Source of the DNA: Thiodiazotropha sp040506275 | Lineage (GTDB): Bacteria > Pseudomonadota > Gammaproteobacteria > Chromatiales > Chromatiaceae | Length of the DNA stretch: 64,000 nucleotides | Assembly: GCA_040506275.1 (NCBI GenBank) | Contig: JBEVXD010000004.1 | Span: 62,001 to 126,000, forward strand | Direction of reading: 5' to 3' | Part shown: positions 17,495 through 26,126 of the stretch, in pieces | How the letters are laid out: each line of letters starts with the position of its first letter | Position numbering within the stretch: position 1 is the stretch's first letter | Position numbers and translations under genes: made by a program | Notes under the pieces: model-generated | The model's input: only the letters and a program-made list of their open reading frames with translations | Told to the model about the DNA's origin: nothing | Databases searched by the model: none

Positions 17495-17534
17495 ATCTAC
17501 TTACAGAACCACCGAAAAAGACAGGGAACCCGCA

Positions 17535-17975
17535 GTGCAAACAAGACTTTTCCTCATGCTTCTGTTACTGATCTCCACCACGGTATATGCAGAAACCTAC
17601 CGCTGGGTGAATGAAGACGGCGTCGTCACTTATTCTCAAACCCCTCCCACGGATGCCCAGTCAGAAGTAATAAAAACCTACAGTGCGCCTTCCAGCGATG
17701 CGGGCGCTGCCAAACAAAAACTAAAAAAACTGCGTCAAGAACTGGCGGATAAAGAGGAAGACAGAAAGCTGAAAAAGGCTGAGCAGCAGGAAAGCAAAAA
17801 AAACAGCAAGATCAAAAAGGAGAATTGCAAAGCTGCAAAGAGCAATTTGCAACAACTGAAATCCCTGGGCAACAGACTGTATAAGGTCGGTGATGAACAT
17901 CTGCGCCTTAGTGAAGAGCAGAAACAGGAAAGAATAGACCAAGCCATGAAACAGATTGAAGATTACTGTAAATAA
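17535..17975 (+). CDS. DUF4124 domain-containing exported protein
   Basis: The frame is open from 17460, but its first part is MITE-derived sequence. AGGGA precedes a GTG at 17535, giving 146 residues that begin with a clean signal peptide (VQTRLFLMLLLLISTTVYA). The mature start ETYRWVNEDGVVTYSQTPP is a DUF4124 domain, found at the N-terminus of many gammaproteobacterial periplasmic proteins. The rest is a Lys/Glu/Gln-rich coiled coil (LRQELADKEEDRKLKKAEQQ) with two isolated cysteines. The function is unknown. The next gene starts 4 bp after its stop. Confidence 0.85.
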   Translation: MQTRLFLMLLLLISTTVYAETYRWVNEDGVVTYSQTPPTDAQSEVIKTYSAPSSDAGAAKQKLKKLRQELADKEEDRKLKKAEQQESKKNSKIKKENCKAAKSNLQQLKSLGNRLYKVGDEHLRLSEEQKQERIDQAMKQIEDYCK

Positions 17976-17979
17976 GCTT

Positions 17980-18324
17980 ATGCCCCTACTCAGAATCACT
18001 ACAAACAAGACCATTGAAAACGAAAAACTGTCTGAGCTGCTCAAGTATGCTTCAGCAACCGTGGCAGAAATGCTCGGAAAACCTGAAACCTACGTGATGG
18101 TCGACTTCGTCTACAATCCAAATATGCTGTTCGGTGGCACAACTCTCAGCCTGGCCTACCTGGAATTGAAAAGCATCGGACTCCCCAGTGAGCGTACCGG
18201 GGATTTCTCAAATATCTTATGTAAGCTGATGCAGGAGCAACTGCATATCCAGGAAGATAGAGTCTATATCGAGTTCAGTGCCGCAGAGCGTCACCTCTGG
18301 GGCTGGAATGCTTCAACCTTTTGA
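17980..18324 (+). CDS. Tautomerase superfamily protein, MIF-like
   Basis: The frame is open from 17956, but the conserved start is the ATG at 17980. It yields MPLLRITTNK, with the N-terminal proline that serves as catalytic base once Met is removed. At 114 residues it matches the macrophage-migration-inhibitory-factor/D-dopachrome tautomerase branch. It has KPETYVMVDF at the beta-strand and ICKL/YIEFSAAERHLWGWNASTF at the C-terminus, like MIF. The protein would form a trimer. The physiological substrate in bacteria is not known. It is in a tight pair with the DUF4124 gene. Confidence 0.88.
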   Translation: MPLLRITTNKTIENEKLSELLKYASATVAEMLGKPETYVMVDFVYNPNMLFGGTTLSLAYLELKSIGLPSERTGDFSNILCKLMQEQLHIQEDRVYIEFSAAERHLWGWNASTF

Positions 18325-18510
18325 ATTCATATCAACTTGAATCGAAACCAACTGCCCCCATAGCTATTGCATATAGAACAAGGCCTTACCCTGGCAGAAC
18401 TTGATCTGCCGAACGATCTATCCTCACAAGTCAGCTAAGTGTCATCTCCTCACCTCCAAATTACGGTTTCGACATATTGGGATAAGCCGCCCAATTTCAC
18501 CCCGATTTAA

Positions 18511-18524
18511 TTGATTTTTATCAA
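18511..18524. promoter_or_regulatory. FNR/Anr-type box upstream of cydA
   Basis: TTGATTTTTATCAA matches TTGAT-N4-ATCAA exactly. FNR control of cydAB is well established in other Gammaproteobacteria, so this site is likely functional. TCATAT at 18545-18550 could be the -10 element of a class II FNR promoter. Confidence 0.8.
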
Positions 18525-18757
18525 TAACAACAAACACTTACATTTCATATTGTTTTTGCGATGCATCAATGACCCAGGATGTAAATAGTCCTTATAGTCG
18601 CACCTGAACGGTATTCATCTTCTCTCTCCGCGGACTCCTGAAAACCGTTCACGCTGACTGGGCGGCGTGTCTGATTATCCGAATATCCGTCCGGCAAATC
18701 ACTTGATTTGAACGGCATAAAGCCCAGTCGGCAACACTATCATCATCTTTATGCAGT

Positions 18758-18772
18758 GATAATGCTTATCAT
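18758..18772. promoter_or_regulatory. Fur-like palindrome before cydA
   Basis: TGATAATGCTTATCA is a perfect palindrome (TGATAA-TGC-TTATCA) followed by TTC, close to the GATAATNATTATC-type Fur consensus. It lies 70 bp before the cydA start, downstream of the presumed FNR promoter. If bound, it could act as a roadblock or mark a second promoter. Fur binding is inference. Confidence 0.45.
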
Positions 18773-18841
18773 TCAAACAGTTAGGAGACTGGCCTAAAGA
18801 TTGCTGAAGCTGAGCCACATTCAATAAGCAGGAGACATCGC

Positions 18842-20407
18842 ATGCTGGACCCGACGATGATTGAGCTGTCACGCTGGCAGTTCGCACTCACGGCGCTTTA
18901 TCACTTTCTATTCGTACCTTTAACCCTTGGAATGACCTGGATTCTGGTGATCATGGAATCGGTCTATGTCATGACCGGTAAAGAGATCTACCGTGATATG
19001 ACAAAATTCTGGGGAAAACTATTTGGCATCAATTTCGCGCTGGGTGTAACCACCGGCCTGACCATGGAGTTCCAGTTTGGAACCAACTGGTCATACTATT
19101 CCCACTATGTTGGCGATGTCTTTGGTGCCCCCCTCGCTATCGAAGGGCTGATGGCCTTTTTCCTGGAATCAACCTTCATCGGCCTGTTTTTTCTCGGCTG
19201 GGAACGTCTTAGTAAAAGACAACATCTGGGGGTCACTTTTCTGACTGCAATCGGTACCAACCTCTCTGCACTATGGATATTGGTAGCTAACGGCTGGATG
19301 CAGAATCCAATCGGTGCTGAGTTCAGTTATCAGACCATGCGCATGGAAATGACAAGCTTTACAGAGCTTGTACTCAACCCGGTAGCACAGGTCAAATTCA
19401 TCCACACTGTGGCGGCAGGCTATGTAACCGGTGCCATTTTCGTCATGGGCATCTCTGCTTATTACCTGCTTAAAGGCAGAGACCTTGAGTTTGCAAAACG
19501 TTCATTCTCCGTAGCAGTCGGGTTTGGTCTTGCCTCAGTTCTCTCAGTCATTGTTCTGGGTGATGAATCAGGATATGAACTTGGCGATGTACAGAAGACC
19601 AAGCTGGCAGCGATAGAGGGAGAATGGGAGACCCATGAACCCCCAGCCGGCTTCAATCTGATTGGTTTCCCCGACCAGGAGGCCCAGCAGACCAATGGCG
19701 CAATCACCGTACCCTGGGCACTCGGCCTGATCGCAACCCGCTCTGTTGATGAAGAGGTGATCGGCCTGAAAGATATCATGCATAACAACGAAGCCCGCAT
19801 ACGCTCAGGCATGAGGGCCTATGAATATCTGCAACGCCTTCGTAATGGAGATACCAGCGAAGCAAATATCGCTCTCTTTGAAGAGTACAAGGCAGACCTG
19901 GGTTATGGACTCCTGTTAAAAGCCTTCACGTCTAATGTGGTCGACGCGACAGATGAACAGATAGCTGAAGCGGTAAAGATGAGCATTCCTTCAGTAGCCC
20001 CTCTGTTCTGGACTTTCCGCATCATGGTTGCAATAGGCTTCACCTTACTCTTCATCATCGCTGCAGGTTTCTACTACAACGCACGTCGGGAAATCGAGCA
20101 AAAACGCTGGCTGTTACGACTAACCCTGTGGAGCATTCCCCTGCCATGGATTGCAGTGGAAACAGGTTGGTTCGTCGCAGAGTTCGGTCGACAACCCTGG
20201 GCTATCGGAGAGGTACTGCCCACCTTTCTCGCCACTTCGAGTCTCACTGTAAACGACTTGATATTCAGCATGGTCGGCTTCATCGGGTTCTATACCTTTC
20301 TTCTCGTCATTGAGATGTGGCTGATGTTCCGTTTTGCCCGTCTGGGTCCCAGTTCACTGAGCACCGGGCGTTATCACTTTGAATCCGACGCAAGCGTCAC
20401 ACAGTAA
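18842..20407 (+). CDS. cydA: Cytochrome bd ubiquinol oxidase subunit I
   Basis: CydA is the haem-bearing, quinol-oxidising subunit of the high-affinity cytochrome bd oxidase in the inner membrane. The 521-aa product begins MLDPTMIELSRWQFALTALY with haem b595 ligand His21 (His19 in E. coli). It has the WGKLFGINFALGVTTGLTMEFQFG helix. The quinol (Q) loop is the long form typical of E. coli-type enzymes (about residues 255-380, including GDESGYELGDVQKTKLAAIE). GRQPWAIGEVLPT near the C-terminus is conserved. It is the first gene of cydABX, 18 bp before cydB. Confidence 0.98.
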   Translation: MLDPTMIELSRWQFALTALYHFLFVPLTLGMTWILVIMESVYVMTGKEIYRDMTKFWGKLFGINFALGVTTGLTMEFQFGTNWSYYSHYVGDVFGAPLAIEGLMAFFLESTFIGLFFLGWERLSKRQHLGVTFLTAIGTNLSALWILVANGWMQNPIGAEFSYQTMRMEMTSFTELVLNPVAQVKFIHTVAAGYVTGAIFVMGISAYYLLKGRDLEFAKRSFSVAVGFGLASVLSVIVLGDESGYELGDVQKTKLAAIEGEWETHEPPAGFNLIGFPDQEAQQTNGAITVPWALGLIATRSVDEEVIGLKDIMHNNEARIRSGMRAYEYLQRLRNGDTSEANIALFEEYKADLGYGLLLKAFTSNVVDATDEQIAEAVKMSIPSVAPLFWTFRIMVAIGFTLLFIIAAGFYYNARREIEQKRWLLRLTLWSIPLPWIAVETGWFVAEFGRQPWAIGEVLPTFLATSSLTVNDLIFSMVGFIGFYTFLLVIEMWLMFRFARLGPSSLSTGRYHFESDASVTQ

Positions 20408-20425
20408 CCAAGAGGAGTTAGCAGG

Positions 20426-21565
20426 ATGTTAATCGACTATGAAATACTGAAACTCATCTGGTGGCTCTTTGTCGGAGTGCTACTTATCGGTTTTGCGATT
20501 ACCGACGGGATGGATATGGGGGTTGGCAATCTCCTCCCTTTCGTGGGTAAAACAGATGATGAAAGACGCCTGATGATCAATACGGTCGGCCCCCACTGGG
20601 ACGGCAATCAAGTATGGCTGATCACTGCTGGGGGTGCGATTTTTGCTGCCTGGCCTGTGGTCTATGCCGCAGCCTTTTCTGGCTTTTACGTTGCCATGTT
20701 ACTGGTGTTGTTCGCCCTCTTCTTCCGTCCCGTAGGCTTTGACTACCGCAGTAAACTGGGAGATGCACGTTGGCGGAAAGCCTGGGATTGGGGATTGTTC
20801 ATCGGTGGCGCTGTACCCTCTCTGGTGTTTGGGGTTGCCTTTGGAAATCTACTGCTCGGTGTTCCTTTCCATCTGGACGAACTGATGCGGGCTTACTACA
20901 CCGGTGGTTTTTTTGAACTCTTGAATCCCTTTGCACTGCTGGCAGGTATCGTCAGTTTTTCCTTGCTGACCATGCATGGTGGGATATGGATTCAAATGCG
21001 TACTACCGGCGTTATCACTGAACGTGTCAAAGGCTGGATCCTATGGACAGGCATTGCAGCAATGACTGCTTTTGCCCTCGCAGGCATCTGGTTGATTATG
21101 GGTATCGATGGCCAAGCCATTGTGTCTCAACCACCACTTGATGCCTTACCAGATCCCCTGGCGAAAACTGTAGAGATAGCACCTGGTGCCTGGTTGAAAA
21201 ACTATGCCGATTATCCAATCACCATGGCTTTTCCCGTACTGGGTTTTCTAGGTGTCATCGTGACCATTGTCATGTCACGAATAGACCGTCCAGGCTGGGG
21301 CTTTTTTACCAGCTCCCTGGCAATAAGCGGCGTCATCATGACTGCCGGGATATCGCTCTTTCCCTTTGTAATGCCTTCAAGTACAGATCCGGGTAGCAGC
21401 TTGACGGTATGGGATGCCCCATCGAGTCATCTGACGCTTAGCGTAATGTTTTGGGCTGTATTGATCTTCCTGCCTATCGTGATCAGCTACACCATCTGGA
21501 ACTATCGAAAGATGTGGGGACGACTCTCTATTGAGGAGATGCGAGCACGTACATCAGCCTATTAA
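20426..21565 (+). CDS. cydB: Cytochrome bd ubiquinol oxidase subunit II
   Basis: CydB is the structural partner of CydA, with eight or nine transmembrane helices and no haem of its own. The 379-aa protein starts MLIDYEILKLIWWLFVGVLL and carries FAITDGMDMGVGNLLPFVG, VGPHWDGNQVWLITAGGAIF and the C-terminal SHLTLSVMFWAVLIFLPIV, all conserved in the family. AGGAGTT precedes its ATG. It is followed by the small cydX gene after 35 bp, as in the E. coli cydABX operon. Confidence 0.98.
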   Translation: MLIDYEILKLIWWLFVGVLLIGFAITDGMDMGVGNLLPFVGKTDDERRLMINTVGPHWDGNQVWLITAGGAIFAAWPVVYAAAFSGFYVAMLLVLFALFFRPVGFDYRSKLGDARWRKAWDWGLFIGGAVPSLVFGVAFGNLLLGVPFHLDELMRAYYTGGFFELLNPFALLAGIVSFSLLTMHGGIWIQMRTTGVITERVKGWILWTGIAAMTAFALAGIWLIMGIDGQAIVSQPPLDALPDPLAKTVEIAPGAWLKNYADYPITMAFPVLGFLGVIVTIVMSRIDRPGWGFFTSSLAISGVIMTAGISLFPFVMPSSTDPGSSLTVWDAPSSHLTLSVMFWAVLIFLPIVISYTIWNYRKMWGRLSIEEMRARTSAY

Positions 21566-21600
21566 TTTCTTACATCGTTCAAAAACCTGAGGAAAAACTA

Positions 21601-21717
21601 ATGTGGTACTTCACTTGGATTTTGGGTCTGCTTCTGGCGCTCTCATTGGGAATTATCAATGTCATGTGGTACGAGGCTCAGTATCCTGAAACCCGACCGG
21701 GTAGATCAAGCCCCTAA
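21601..21717 (+). CDS. cydX: Cytochrome bd oxidase small subunit CydX
   Basis: This short 38-codon frame begins MWYFTWILGLLLALSLGI and ends in YEAQYPETRPGRSSP. CydX is a single-helix subunit needed for stability and activity of the bd oxidase in E. coli, where it begins MWYFAWILGT. The match at the N-terminus and the position directly after cydB make the assignment firm. AGGAAAA lies about 5 nt before the ATG. Genes this small are often missed in automated annotation. The C-terminus is slightly longer and more polar than in E. coli. Confidence 0.95.
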   Translation: MWYFTWILGLLLALSLGIINVMWYEAQYPETRPGRSSP

Positions 21718-21811
21718 TTGAGCACCTGAACGGAACTGGTTCAGGGATTAAACCAGACCGGGCCGAGCTGTTTATGTGTCGCGGTCGTAACCGTCATCAC
21801 GGAACTTAAAG

Positions 21812-23506
21812 ATGCATAAACAAAATTTACTGGCCGTAAAGACCAGTATCAGGGTCTCCGCGTGGGCTCTGATACTGCTCTTATCCCCCTTCACACAAGC
21901 AAGTGACAATCACACTACGCCAAGCAGCGTTGATAGTGATATGAATTTCCGTATTGTTGAGGATACTGGTCCAAGTATTCGCGACGATGGGGAATCAACT
22001 GCAGACCATACAAAATTCGAGGTACTTCAAAAGGATTTTACCAGTGGACCGGAAGTGACTGAGGCCTGCCTTTCATGTCATACAGAAGCGGGCCGCCATT
22101 TCATGAAGTCCATTCACTGGACCTGGGAATATGACCACCCGGAAACCGGCCAGAAACTGGGTAAGAAAACCCTGATAAATACCTTCTGCACCAACTCCAA
22201 AGGCAATGAAGGTATGTGCGCTCAGTGTCACGCCGGATATGGCTGGAAAGACGAAAACTTCGATTTTACAAACCAGGACAATATCGATTGTCTGATCTGT
22301 CACGATCGCACGGGAACCTACTACAAGACACCAAACTCCAGCGGTAACAAAGCCTGTTCGATCATGTTCGAAGGCAAGAAGCCCATTCAATGGAGCAAGG
22401 TTGCACAGAGCGTCGGAAAACCAGGCCGCGAAAACTGCGGCTCCTGCCACTTCTACGGTGGTGGCGGTGACGGGGTCAAACATGGCGACCTGGACTCATC
22501 ACTCAAAAAACCGAGCAAGGATCTGGATGTGCACATGGACGCCGAAGGTTTGAACTTCGCGTGTACCACCTGCCACGTTACCCGCCAGCACCTTTGGGCT
22601 GGCAGCCGTTACAACGTCATTGCTCATGACACTGAAGGCTTAGGGTTACCTGGCGAACGCCGGGATGTGGCCACCTGTGAATCCTGCCACAGCGAAACCC
22701 CCCATGACTACAGTAATCTGGTTGGCGCAAAACTGAACGGCCATACCGACAAGATTGCCTGCCAGACCTGTCATATTCCGACCATTGCCCGTGGTGGAGT
22801 AGCCACCTTGACTGACTGGGATTGGCGCACTGCAGGCAAGACGAAGGACGGTGAGGGTTTTAAAGAGAAGAACTATACCCAGGGCAACGGCGACCATCGC
22901 GCTACTTATAAATCCATCAAGGGTAACTTTGAGTATGGTGAAAACCTGACGCCTCACTACGACTGGTTCGATGGTCAGATGGTATACACAACGATCGAAA
23001 CCAAGTTCGACCCTGAGCAGGGCCCTGTAGAGATCAACGGCTTTAAGGGATCTCACAATGACGGTAAATCCCGCATCTGGCCATTCAAACGAATGCATAC
23101 CATTCAGCCTTACGATAAAGGCAACAACACCATGGTCTACATGCATCTGTGGGGCGATGATGACAATGCCTATTGGGGCAACTACGATTTCGGTCGTGCT
23201 ATCAAAGTGGGTATGGAGAAAAACAACATCCCCTACAGCGGTGAATTTGGATTTACTGAGACCTACTCCTTCTGGCCAATCACCCATATGGTTGCGCCAA
23301 AGGATGATGCAATGGGTTGTTCGGACTGTCACAGCAAAGATGGTCGATTGGAGGGATTGAATGGCTTCTACATGCCTGGTCGAGACAATTTTTTCTGGCT
23401 CGATATTTTAGGTTATCTCGCACTAGGAGGTGCATTGCTTGGTGTTCTGCTGCACGCACTGTTGCGCAAAATATTTGGCAAAAAACAACAGCAGAGGAGT
23501 GCATAA
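21812..23506 (+). CDS. Octaheme cytochrome c, tetrathionate reductase (OTR) family
   Basis: The 564-aa protein has a signal peptide (ALILLLSPFTQA) and exactly eight CXXCH haem sites: CLSCH, CAQCH, CLICH, CGSCH, CTTCH, CESCH, CQTCH and CSDCH. It ends in a membrane anchor (LDILGYLALGGALLGVLLHA). This is the layout of the octaheme tetrathionate reductase family, whose Shewanella member reduces tetrathionate, nitrite and hydroxylamine in vitro. The physiological substrate is not settled. Its stop overlaps the start of the downstream cytochrome b gene by one base (TAATG), so the two form a membrane quinol-to-periplasm unit. It sits between cydX and cydDC. Confidence 0.9.
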   Translation: MHKQNLLAVKTSIRVSAWALILLLSPFTQASDNHTTPSSVDSDMNFRIVEDTGPSIRDDGESTADHTKFEVLQKDFTSGPEVTEACLSCHTEAGRHFMKSIHWTWEYDHPETGQKLGKKTLINTFCTNSKGNEGMCAQCHAGYGWKDENFDFTNQDNIDCLICHDRTGTYYKTPNSSGNKACSIMFEGKKPIQWSKVAQSVGKPGRENCGSCHFYGGGGDGVKHGDLDSSLKKPSKDLDVHMDAEGLNFACTTCHVTRQHLWAGSRYNVIAHDTEGLGLPGERRDVATCESCHSETPHDYSNLVGAKLNGHTDKIACQTCHIPTIARGGVATLTDWDWRTAGKTKDGEGFKEKNYTQGNGDHRATYKSIKGNFEYGENLTPHYDWFDGQMVYTTIETKFDPEQGPVEINGFKGSHNDGKSRIWPFKRMHTIQPYDKGNNTMVYMHLWGDDDNAYWGNYDFGRAIKVGMEKNNIPYSGEFGFTETYSFWPITHMVAPKDDAMGCSDCHSKDGRLEGLNGFYMPGRDNFFWLDILGYLALGGALLGVLLHALLRKIFGKKQQQRSA

Positions 23507-24216
23507 TGGCCAGTCAAAATCACAACTCAAACCAGAACACCAAGATCAAGACTCGTGGTGAAAAACACTATGTAATGATCTATAGCCGTTACGAGCGTTT
23601 TTGGCATTGGACCCAAGCCTTTCTGATTTTTACCCTTTTCTACACCGGACTGGGTTTGCATGGCACCCATGACATGATCGATTTCAAAACCGCAGTAGTG
23701 ATACATACCTATGGGGCTGTTGCCTTGATCCTGTTATGGATCTTCACTACTTTCTGGAATTTCACAACCGGACAGTGGCGCCAGTATCTTTTCAAAGAGG
23801 GCGTTCTCAAGGTAATACGTTTTTACGCGTACGGCATATTGGCAGGAGAACCCCATCCTTACAAGAAGGGCCTGCAACGCAAGCAGAATGCCCTTCAGTC
23901 TCTTGCTTATATGGCATTCATGGTGCTCATCGGACCTGCTCTCTGGGCATCCGGTATCGTCTATATGTTTTACGATCTGTGGAGTACCTATAGCTGGTCA
24001 GGACAAGGCTTGACCCTGATCGCCTTTGTCCATACCGCTGCTGCATTTCTAATGGGTACCTTCGTGATCATTCATATCTACATGACTACCACCGGTAAAA
24101 CACCAACCCACTATATCAAGACCATGGTAACCGGTTACGACAATATTGAGTTGACTGAAGCTGAAGCCGCCTATATCGAAGAGACCCATGCGATCGCCAT
24201 GAAAGATAACAAGTAG
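23506..24216 (+). CDS. Cytochrome b561-type membrane subunit partnering the octaheme cytochrome
   Basis: The frame is open from 23317, but translation should start at the ATG at 23506, overlapping the octaheme gene stop (236 aa). The protein has four main hydrophobic segments with haem-ligand-type histidines (RFWHWTQAFLIF, VVIHTYGAVALIL, FVHTAAAFLMGTFVIIHIYM). This is the di-haem cytochrome b561/thiosulfate reductase cytochrome b fold. It would pass electrons from membrane quinol to the periplasmic octaheme protein. GEKHYVMIYSRYERFWHW at the N-terminus is typical of the family. Confidence 0.9.
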   Translation: MASQNHNSNQNTKIKTRGEKHYVMIYSRYERFWHWTQAFLIFTLFYTGLGLHGTHDMIDFKTAVVIHTYGAVALILLWIFTTFWNFTTGQWRQYLFKEGVLKVIRFYAYGILAGEPHPYKKGLQRKQNALQSLAYMAFMVLIGPALWASGIVYMFYDLWSTYSWSGQGLTLIAFVHTAAAFLMGTFVIIHIYMTTTGKTPTHYIKTMVTGYDNIELTEAEAAYIEETHAIAMKDNK

Positions 24217-24285
24217 GTTCAAAGCCTTTCACACACAACCGGGAGTTCGTAAAAACTCAGGATGAGTTTTTTGCTGAGAGCAGGA

Positions 24286-24340
24286 TTCCGGTTTACTGCA
24301 AACAATCTGTTCAACAACACTGTTTGTCTGTGAACCGGAA
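24286..24340. repeat. Inverted repeat between the octaheme module and cydD
   Basis: TTCCGGTT (24286-24293) is the reverse complement of AACCGGAA (24333-24340), with inner AAACA/TGTTT pairing, giving a stem-loop of about 55 bases. No T-tract follows, so it is unlikely to be a plain Rho-independent terminator. It may be a leader structure for cydDC or a repeat. Confidence 0.5.
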
Positions 24341-24392
24341 ACCTGGTTGAAACCATAACGGATTCAAAATCAATCAGAGACAGCTAAGCGTC

Positions 24393-26126
24393 ATGAAACA
24401 GAGCACCGACTGGCTGAAGAGACAAAAGGGTCTTGCTGGAAATGCTCTGATGTTAGCAACCATACTGGGCACTCTTTCCGGCTGGTTTGTAATCGTCCAG
24501 GCCTGGCTGCTGTCGCTGGTTGTTTCAGGGGTCATCATAGAAGCACAACCCCTGAATGACCTCATGCCCTGGCTCTGGGCAATGTTAGTTGTTTTTCTTT
24601 TTAGAGCGATCCTCGTCTGGGCTTCCGAACAGAGTGCCTTCCTTGCCGCCAGTCGGGTCAAACTCAGTTTGAGACGAACACTACTCAATCAAATCAGACG
24701 ACTCGGACCCGCCTACCTGGCCAATCAACGCAGTGGTGAGTTAACCAATACTCTGACTGATGGAATCGAAGCGCTGGAAGCCTACTACGCCCGCTTCATC
24801 CCGGCAATATCACTGATGGCCCTGGTACCCCTGTCGATTTTAGTATTTGTGTTTCCTATCGATTGGGTTTCCGCCGTTGTGATGATGGGCACAGCGCCGC
24901 TGATCCCACTATTCATGATTTTAATCGGGCATGGTGCTGAACGCAGAAGTCAGCAGCAGTGGCGAAAACTCGCCAGTATGAGCGGCCACTTCCTCGATAC
25001 CATTCAAGGACTGACCAGTTTAAAGATTTTCAATGCCAGTCGCCGTGAAGCTGAAGTGATTGGGAAAATATCCGATGAATATCGTCACTCCACCCTGGCT
25101 GTATTACGTATCGCCTTTCTCTCCTCTTTCGCTCTCGAGTTCTTTTCCACCATAAGCATTGCCATAGTGGCAGTACTGATCGGCTTCCGACTCTACTGGG
25201 GAGAGTTGGACTTTTTGTATGGTCTCTTCATCCTCCTGCTTGCTCCTGAGTTTTATCTGCCCTTACGTAATATGGGACAGCACTACCACGCAAGAATGGA
25301 TGCTATCGGAGCCGTGGAGGGCATCATGAAGATCATGCAAACAGAGCCGGAAGTAATCAGAAGACCGATCGGAAAAGAGTATTTAGAAACCCCTATAGGA
25401 TTGACCTTCGAAGATATTAACTATCACTATGCCGATGGTCGTCAGGCGCTGAACAATATTGATTTTACCCTACACCCAGGAGAGCAAGTTGCTTTGGTCG
25501 GGCCCAGTGGTGCAGGTAAAAGTACTCTGCTCAACCTGATCCTGGGATTCAACCAACCCACCCGGGGACGAATCCTGATCAATCGCGAATCCCTGGATCA
25601 GATTGACCTGTCCATGTGGCGTCGAAATGTTATCTGGCTACCACAAAGATCACACCTGTTTCACGGTTCTGTGATCGATAATATCCGCCTTGCACGAGCC
25701 GATGCAGAGATGAAGCAAGTCAAGCATGCGGCATCTCTAGCCCATGCAGATGATTTCATAGCTGCGCTACCCAATGGTTATGAGACCATCGTGGGTGAGG
25801 GAGGGCATGGATTGTCTGGTGGTGAAATACAGCGCATTGCACTGGCCCGGGCTTTCCTGAAAGATGCACCTCTGGTAATTCTTGATGAGGCGACAGCCAG
25901 TCTTGATCTCGACAGCGAACAACAGATACAGGATGCGATAAACCAGCTTGCTGCAGGACGAACCCTGCTGATCGTGGCCCACAGACTTAAAACAGTAGAG
26001 CATATGTCTCGCATCCTGGTTATGGATCAAGGTTATTTGGTAGAACAAGGCAATCACCAGACCCTGATCGAACAACAGGGCCTCTACCACAACCTGGTTA
26101 TGGCCTCTCAAGGTAGACTGGGATGA
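24393..26126 (+). CDS. cydD: ABC transporter CydD (heterodimeric CydDC, bd oxidase assembly)
   Basis: CydD is one half of the CydDC ABC exporter required for cytochrome bd assembly, linked to thiol export and haem handling. The 577-aa product has six transmembrane helices followed by an ATPase domain. Motifs are Walker A GPSGAGKSTLL, signature LSGGEIQRIALARA and Walker B LVILDEATASLD. The N-terminal DWLKRQKGLAGNALMLATIL is CydD-like. Its stop overlaps the cydC start by 4 bp (ATGA). Location next to cydABX supports the role over a generic ABC exporter. Confidence 0.95.
   Translation: MKQSTDWLKRQKGLAGNALMLATILGTLSGWFVIVQAWLLSLVVSGVIIEAQPLNDLMPWLWAMLVVFLFRAILVWASEQSAFLAASRVKLSLRRTLLNQIRRLGPAYLANQRSGELTNTLTDGIEALEAYYARFIPAISLMALVPLSILVFVFPIDWVSAVVMMGTAPLIPLFMILIGHGAERRSQQQWRKLASMSGHFLDTIQGLTSLKIFNASRREAEVIGKISDEYRHSTLAVLRIAFLSSFALEFFSTISIAIVAVLIGFRLYWGELDFLYGLFILLLAPEFYLPLRNMGQHYHARMDAIGAVEGIMKIMQTEPEVIRRPIGKEYLETPIGLTFEDINYHYADGRQALNNIDFTLHPGEQVALVGPSGAGKSTLLNLILGFNQPTRGRILINRESLDQIDLSMWRRNVIWLPQRSHLFHGSVIDNIRLARADAEMKQVKHAASLAHADDFIAALPNGYETIVGEGGHGLSGGEIQRIALARAFLKDAPLVILDEATASLDLDSEQQIQDAINQLAAGRTLLIVAHRLKTVEHMSRILVMDQGYLVEQGNHQTLIEQQGLYHNLVMASQGRLG

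Larger units (their letters stand above)
18325..18841. promoter_or_regulatory. Regulatory region upstream of cydABX
   Basis: This 517-bp non-coding region precedes cydA. It contains an exact FNR-type box (18511-18524), two inverted repeats and a Fur-like palindrome (18758-18772). The inverted repeats are GAACGGT 18606-18612 with ACCGTTC 18644-18650, and GACTGGGC 18656-18663 with GCCCAGTC 18723-18730. An AGGAGA-type ribosome-binding site sits just before cydA. If the FNR site is at -41.5, the leader RNA would be about 280 nt and contain both stem-loops. Confidence 0.6.

Noticed and set aside
17460..17534. N-terminal extension of the DUF4124 protein (MLCAVMNPRIQVS...)
   Set aside because: It is encoded by the right arm of the MITE-like element and is followed by a proper GTG start with ribosome-binding site and signal peptide at 17535.
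24286..24340. Hairpin before cydD as a terminator of the octaheme operon
   Set aside because: The inverted repeat is real, but the loop is long and no T-tract follows. It is kept only as an inverted repeat.
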